5,324 bases of DNA from Lachnospiraceae bacterium (GTDB taxonomy: Bacteria > Bacillota > Clostridia > Lachnospirales > Lachnospiraceae), in NCBI GenBank assembly GCA_900766575.1, contig CAAFVW010000053.1, forward strand, positions 1 through 5,324, read 5' to 3'. Position 1 is the first letter of the stretch, and each line of letters starts with the position of its first letter. Shown here piece after piece: positions 4,346-5,324 of the stretch. The translations under genes and the position numbers were made by a program. The notes under the pieces are model-generated. The model was given only the letters and a program-made list of their open reading frames with translations, searched no databases and had not been told where the DNA came from.

Positions 4346-5324
4346 TCAAAAGAAAAAGAAGAAAAAAAGTGTGATGGACACGCTTTCCGCTACAATGGTA
4401 CTGGTTCTGATCGCACTGCTTCTGGTATTTGTGGGATATACGTATCTGGCACTGAAAAACGGTTATACCCTGGATGACCTGATCGATAATATCGTGGGTA
4501 ATCTGATCGGTGTGCTGGCCGCCTTTTTGCTATTTGATATTCTGAACAACAAGCTGACACAGGATGCCTACGCCAGAGAGACCTCCCAGCAGATCACCAA
4601 GACGCTGATGGGAGAGCCGGAGATCCTGGATTCTTTCAGCGATGAAGATAAAAAGACTTTCCTGAAATCCACCATTACCTCCATGATAAAGGATGAAGAT
4701 GCGGTGGATATGCTTTCTACCAATATGGAGAAATATTTCGACAGGGCAAGAGGCGCCAGAATCCGGAAAATGTTTGATTATACCATTAATCTGGAACCGA
4801 ATCTGACGGAGGAATATGTGAAAGCCGGATTCCCCGGAGCTGCAGACGGAAAGTATTACCTGATCGATGAGGAATTGAAATTCAGCGTGAAATGTCTGGG
4901 AGGAACAGACGAGAACTACACGGGTGATGTGATCAGGCTCGGCTTTGCCTATGATAAAAAGAGCCTGGACGGTGGTCTGCTGGAGACCGGACAGGATGCG
5001 GATTTTACCAAGAGCATTTTCAATGAGGATCTGGTGGTGGAACCGGAAGCTGTGGACTTCATTAACAGTATTCCCGCGGATAAGATACGGGATGTGATCA
5101 ATGACCTGTTTATGCCAATTTTAAGAATTGACAACAGCGGAGATAATGATGACGAAGCGCAATTCGAAGTAGAACGCAAGAGCAACGGTTTTATCCTGAA
5201 ATTCAAGCTGGATTTTGACCGGAATGAGGCAAACGGGGAGCATCTGGTCAGCATCTATTTCAAGATGCCCCGGGTATGGAACTCTATTTTCGAGGTGACT
5301 CTGGTGGATCCGACCAAGGAGCCC
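4338..5324 (+). CDS. Unrecognised two-helix membrane protein, 3'-truncated by window edge
   Basis: An open frame of 329 codons with no stop before the right edge; it overlaps the dipeptidase by 8 bases. I do not recognise the family. Residues 1-12 are very lysine-rich (KKKKKK at 5-10). A first membrane helix spans about 18-39, followed by a short loop (NGYTLDDLID) and a second helix at about 52-70 (IVGNLIGVLAAFLLFDIL). The positive-inside rule puts the N-terminus and the large remainder in the cytoplasm. Residues 72-155 look helical, acidic and basic mixed (LDSFSDEDKKTFLK, NMEKYFDRARGARIRKMFDY). From about 160 on, alternating hydrophobic patterns such as YYLIDEELKFSVKCL, VIRLGFAYD, FEVERK, FILKFKLDFD and LVSIYFKM suggest a beta-rich domain. 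No enzyme motif is visible. The overlap and shared promoter with the dipeptidase suggest a linked, perhaps envelope-related, role; that is inference from context only. Confidence 0.85.
   Translation, partial: MDNQKKKKKKSVMDTLSATMVLVLIALLLVFVGYTYLALKNGYTLDDLIDNIVGNLIGVLAAFLLFDILNNKLTQDAYARETSQQITKTLMGEPEILDSFSDEDKKTFLKSTITSMIKDEDAVDMLSTNMEKYFDRARGARIRKMFDYTINLEPNLTEEYVKAGFPGAADGKYYLIDEELKFSVKCLGGTDENYTGDVIRLGFAYDKKSLDGGLLETGQDADFTKSIFNEDLVVEPEAVDFINSIPADKIRDVINDLFMPILRIDNSGDNDDEAQFEVERKSNGFILKFKLDFDRNEANGEHLVSIYFKMPRVWNSIFEVTLVDPTKEP

Noticed and set aside
1..5324. CRISPR array, tRNA, rRNA, insertion sequence or attachment site
   Set aside because: No regularly spaced repeats, cloverleaf, transposase motif or terminal inverted repeats were seen on either strand.

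Overview
The window looks like chromosomal DNA of a Gram-positive, anaerobic Clostridia-type bacterium, most likely Lachnospiraceae. This is inferred from strong AGGAGG-type ribosome binding sites, sigma-A promoters of TTGACA/TAGAAT type, moderate GC content, the BirA-type biotin operator and the style of the proteins. No phage, transposon, CRISPR, rRNA or tRNA feature was seen.

Left to right: (1) a 5'-truncated membrane diguanylate cyclase (GGDEF protein, + strand, 3-839). (2) A decayed biotin transporter gene, bioY (about 900-1149, +). It is reduced to pieces by internal deletions and a frameshift, yet still sits behind a well-preserved BirA operator (855-888). (3) A near-perfect bidirectional terminator (1163-1193) between the converging bioY remnant and (4) a complete CaCA-family cation antiporter (1216-2133, - strand). 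(5) The 294-base gap upstream of the antiporter holds a sigma-A promoter, an RNA element that I read as a yybP-ykoY manganese riboswitch (2227-2365, -), and an overlapping intrinsic terminator (2191-2236). The P1 closing helix and the terminator compete for the same bases, so the layout is that of a metal-ON transcriptional switch. (6) A membrane-anchored endonuclease/exonuclease/phosphatase-fold protein (2428-3534, -). (7) Divergent from it, a D-Ala-D-Ala dipeptidase of the VanX/DdpX type (3638-4345, +) with its own promoter. (8) An unrecognised two-helix membrane protein overlapping the dipeptidase by 8 bases and running off the right edge (4338-5324, +).

The central story is the riboswitch-antiporter pair. 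The antiporter would usually be annotated as a Na+/Ca2+ exchanger, but the leader suggests that its physiological job is manganese efflux, induced by Mn2+. The second story is the dead bioY with a live-looking BirA site. The third is the two-gene unit of a D,D-dipeptidase translationally coupled to an unknown membrane protein, without any other vancomycin-resistance gene in view.
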